A DNA stretch of 8,491 nucleotides, from NCBI GenBank assembly GCA_003554345.1, contig PWGE01000442.1:1-8491 (forward strand). Direction: 5' to 3'. Made by a program: the position numbers and the translations under genes. This document shows, one piece after another, positions 7,204-8,491 of the stretch. The notes under the pieces were generated by a model. That model did not search any database. It saw only the letters and a list, made by a program, of their open reading frames with translations, and had not been told where the DNA came from. This DNA comes from Candidatus Sumerlaeota bacterium. GTDB taxonomy: Bacteria > Sumerlaeota > T1SED10-198M. The number at the start of each line of letters is the position of its first letter. The first letter of the stretch is position 1.

Positions 7204-7308
7204 ATCTCTCCTTCTTCATTTCTCCTCAGTAACAGATTTCAATATTCTTGCTCATCCGTACTTATTTTTAATGTAACATTTCTTCTGTCATTCTTTTTAC
7301 CTGCTTTA

Positions 7309-7337
7309 TTGTCAAAAAAAGGAAAATGTGGTATAAA
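7309..7337 (+). promoter_or_regulatory. Extended -10 promoter of the secreted repeat-protein gene
   Basis: TTGTCA (7309-7314, 5 of 6) and TATAAA (7332-7337, 5 of 6) are exactly 17 nt apart. The -10 is preceded by TGG, giving a TGn extended -10. The expected start, around 7343-7345, falls on the ribosome binding site, leaving a leader of only about 15 nt. Confidence 0.65.
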
Positions 7338-7358
7338 TAGAAGAGGAGGGGATATAAA

Positions 7359-8491
7359 ATGAACAAAAAACAGTTGTTCTTGAGAAGCTTTTATATCCTC
7401 TTTTTTACCTGTTTTCTTCTCTTGACTCTTTTTTCTTCTTCCCTCCATGTTTCGACAAATCGAATAGAAAAAGAGGTCGTTCAGGGAGAGTCTCCTTCTA
7501 CCGAAACCATTACCGTGAGAAACAGGGGGGATGAAGAAATCAGTTATTCCTTAAACACCCGAAGCAACTGGATAAGAATTCAGCCCGGACGCGGAAGCTT
7601 ACGTCGCAACCAGAATAACCGCCACCGCATTCAATTCAGCACACGCAATTTGCGTCCCGGTGATCATACCGCCACCATAGAAATCCAGTCTCCTTCTCTT
7701 TCCCGGTCTGTAGAAATCAAAGTATCGGTGACTATCCTGGAGGAGATCACACTGGAAGTTTCTCCCTCCTCCATTGAACATACAATTCGCAGAGGAGAAA
7801 AAATATCCCATCAAAGACTTACCATTACATCCAGCGGCAGACAATCAACATCTTATCGCATAAACACCAGTACAGCGTGGCTCACCATCAGCCCTTCTTC
7901 GGGCAATATACAGCAGTCACGTCGACAGAGTCATCGCCTCCAGATAAACACCTCCCAATTACGCGCAGGAGACCATACAGGAAGAATTACCATACGGGCA
8001 CCTGGCGCTGATAATTCCCCCATTTCTATTCCCGTCAGGATAAAGGTCGATGATACCCCGCCCTTTGAGGTTTCTCCGCAACAAATAAGTCATCGTATTC
8101 GAAAATATCAGGGACTACCAGATGAGACCATAACCATCCATAACAAGGACAATCAAGCCCTTTCCTATCGTGTTCAAACTGATTCCCGATGGCTCAATGC
8201 CACCCCGCACCGGGAACGGATTTTAGCCAACCGTTCTGAAGAAGTGAAAATAGAATATGATCTTTCTAACGTCCAGCCGGGGACCCGCCGGGGCACAATT
8301 ACCGTGGAAACACGTGATACACCAAGACAGCGCGTGGAAATACCTGTACGCATCTCTGTCATCCATGAGGAATTAATCCGCATAGAGCCCGAAGAGCTGC
8401 ATCGTAGTGCCAGGGGTGATAAAAATAGAGGACGCACCACCATCACCATCCATAATAACTCCTTTGAACGTTTAAACTTTCGGGTCCCCCG
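7359..8491 (+). CDS. Secreted tandem BACON-like repeat protein, 3'-truncated by the window edge
   Basis: An ATG with AGGAGG (7344-7349) at 9-nt spacing opens a frame of 377 codons with no stop before the window ends. Residues 1-28 are a Sec signal peptide: MNKKQLFLR, a hydrophobic core at 11-25, then SSS. The only Cys nearby (18) is not in a lipobox, so it is not an obvious lipoprotein. After it come three whole units and the start of a fourth, beginning at residues 29, 132, 236 and 340. Each has a [LFI]xVSP-like opening, a strand such as TITVRN, a W[IL]xI.P block (Trp71, 174, 278), and L[RQ].G followed by a TITI-like strand. This is the pattern of BACON or related Ig-like beta-sandwich domains, commonly extracellular adhesion or carbohydrate-associated modules. 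It has 46 Arg and 10 Lys, unusual for this neighbourhood. Family call is by pattern only; the C-terminal region and function lie outside the window. Confidence 0.85.
   Translation, partial: MNKKQLFLRSFYILFFTCFLLLTLFSSSLHVSTNRIEKEVVQGESPSTETITVRNRGDEEISYSLNTRSNWIRIQPGRGSLRRNQNNRHRIQFSTRNLRPGDHTATIEIQSPSLSRSVEIKVSVTILEEITLEVSPSSIEHTIRRGEKISHQRLTITSSGRQSTSYRINTSTAWLTISPSSGNIQQSRRQSHRLQINTSQLRAGDHTGRITIRAPGADNSPISIPVRIKVDDTPPFEVSPQQISHRIRKYQGLPDETITIHNKDNQALSYRVQTDSRWLNATPHRERILANRSEEVKIEYDLSNVQPGTRRGTITVETRDTPRQRVEIPVRISVIHEELIRIEPEELHRSARGDKNRGRTTITIHNNSFERLNFRVP
7443..8491 (+). repeat. Tandem ~309-312 bp coding repeat (BACON-like protein units)
   Basis: Four head-to-tail units start at 7443, 7752, 8064 and 8376 (the last incomplete), giving 103 then 104 codons per unit. 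Similarity is clear in protein (unit 1 LRPGDHT against unit 2 LRAGDHT, 103 residues apart) but poor in DNA, so the duplication is old. Unit 3 is the most diverged: its Pro-Gly loop reads VQPGTRR and its Trp block WLNATP. Unit 1 starts directly at the predicted signal-peptide cleavage region. Confidence 0.75.

Noticed and set aside
7239-7448. Minus-strand lysine-rich open frame
   Set aside because: It is an artefact of the pyrimidine-rich gap and signal-peptide codons and would overlap the promoter and start of the repeat gene.
8174-8449. Minus-strand open frame of 91 codons
   Set aside because: It is antisense to unit 3-4 of the secreted repeat gene, which has a promoter, ribosome site, signal peptide and periodic structure; the antisense frame has none.
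1-8491. Defence island, CRISPR array, insertion sequence or prophage
   Set aside because: No short regularly spaced repeats, transposase, integrase, terminal inverted repeats or phage genes were found; the NYN protein alone does not make a defence system.

Overview
The window is ordinary bacterial chromosome of moderate GC with dense genes and Shine-Dalgarno-led starts. There is no transposase, integrase, phage gene, CRISPR array or plasmid function. The taxon cannot be fixed from sequence alone. A full-length TilS with its C-terminal domain, a CCA-encoding tRNA gene, an exported BACON-like repeat protein and a GT87 membrane enzyme suggest a free-living, probably diderm bacterium. A Spirochaetota- or Fibrobacterota-like origin is only a weak guess.

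Layout. (1) Positions 1-2412, plus strand: the 3' part of folC (folate polyglutamylation) overlaps tilS (tRNA-Ile lysidine synthetase), forming a housekeeping pair. (2) Positions 2413-2648: a convergent gap with no clear terminator. (3) Positions 2649-4497, minus strand: a tight two-gene operon, a Nudix hydrolase followed 4 nt later by an FAD-dependent oxidoreductase. (4) Positions 4634-4751, minus strand: tRNA-Thr(CGU) with its own near-consensus promoter. (5) Positions 4776-6227, minus strand: a polytopic GT87/DUF2029 glycosyltransferase. (6) Positions 6228-6393: a divergent promoter region. (7) Positions 6394-7182, plus strand: a TTG-started NYN nuclease-like protein with a C-terminal LOTUS/OST-HTH domain, probably RNA-directed. 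(8) Positions 7183-7358: a gap holding the best promoter of the window, with an extended -10. (9) Positions 7359-8491, plus strand: the first 377 codons of an exported protein of tandem ~103-104-residue BACON-like beta-sandwich units, running off the right edge.

The genes do not form one pathway. FolC and TilS serve one-carbon metabolism and decoding. The Nudix/FAD pair looks like a small redox or nucleotide-clean-up operon of unknown substrate. The GT87 enzyme acts at the membrane. The NYN-LOTUS protein is a cytoplasmic RNA-processing candidate. The right-hand repeat protein, secreted, arginine-rich and lysine-poor, is the least explained object and the best candidate for something undescribed. 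I see no convincing evidence for a new multi-gene defence or mobile system.
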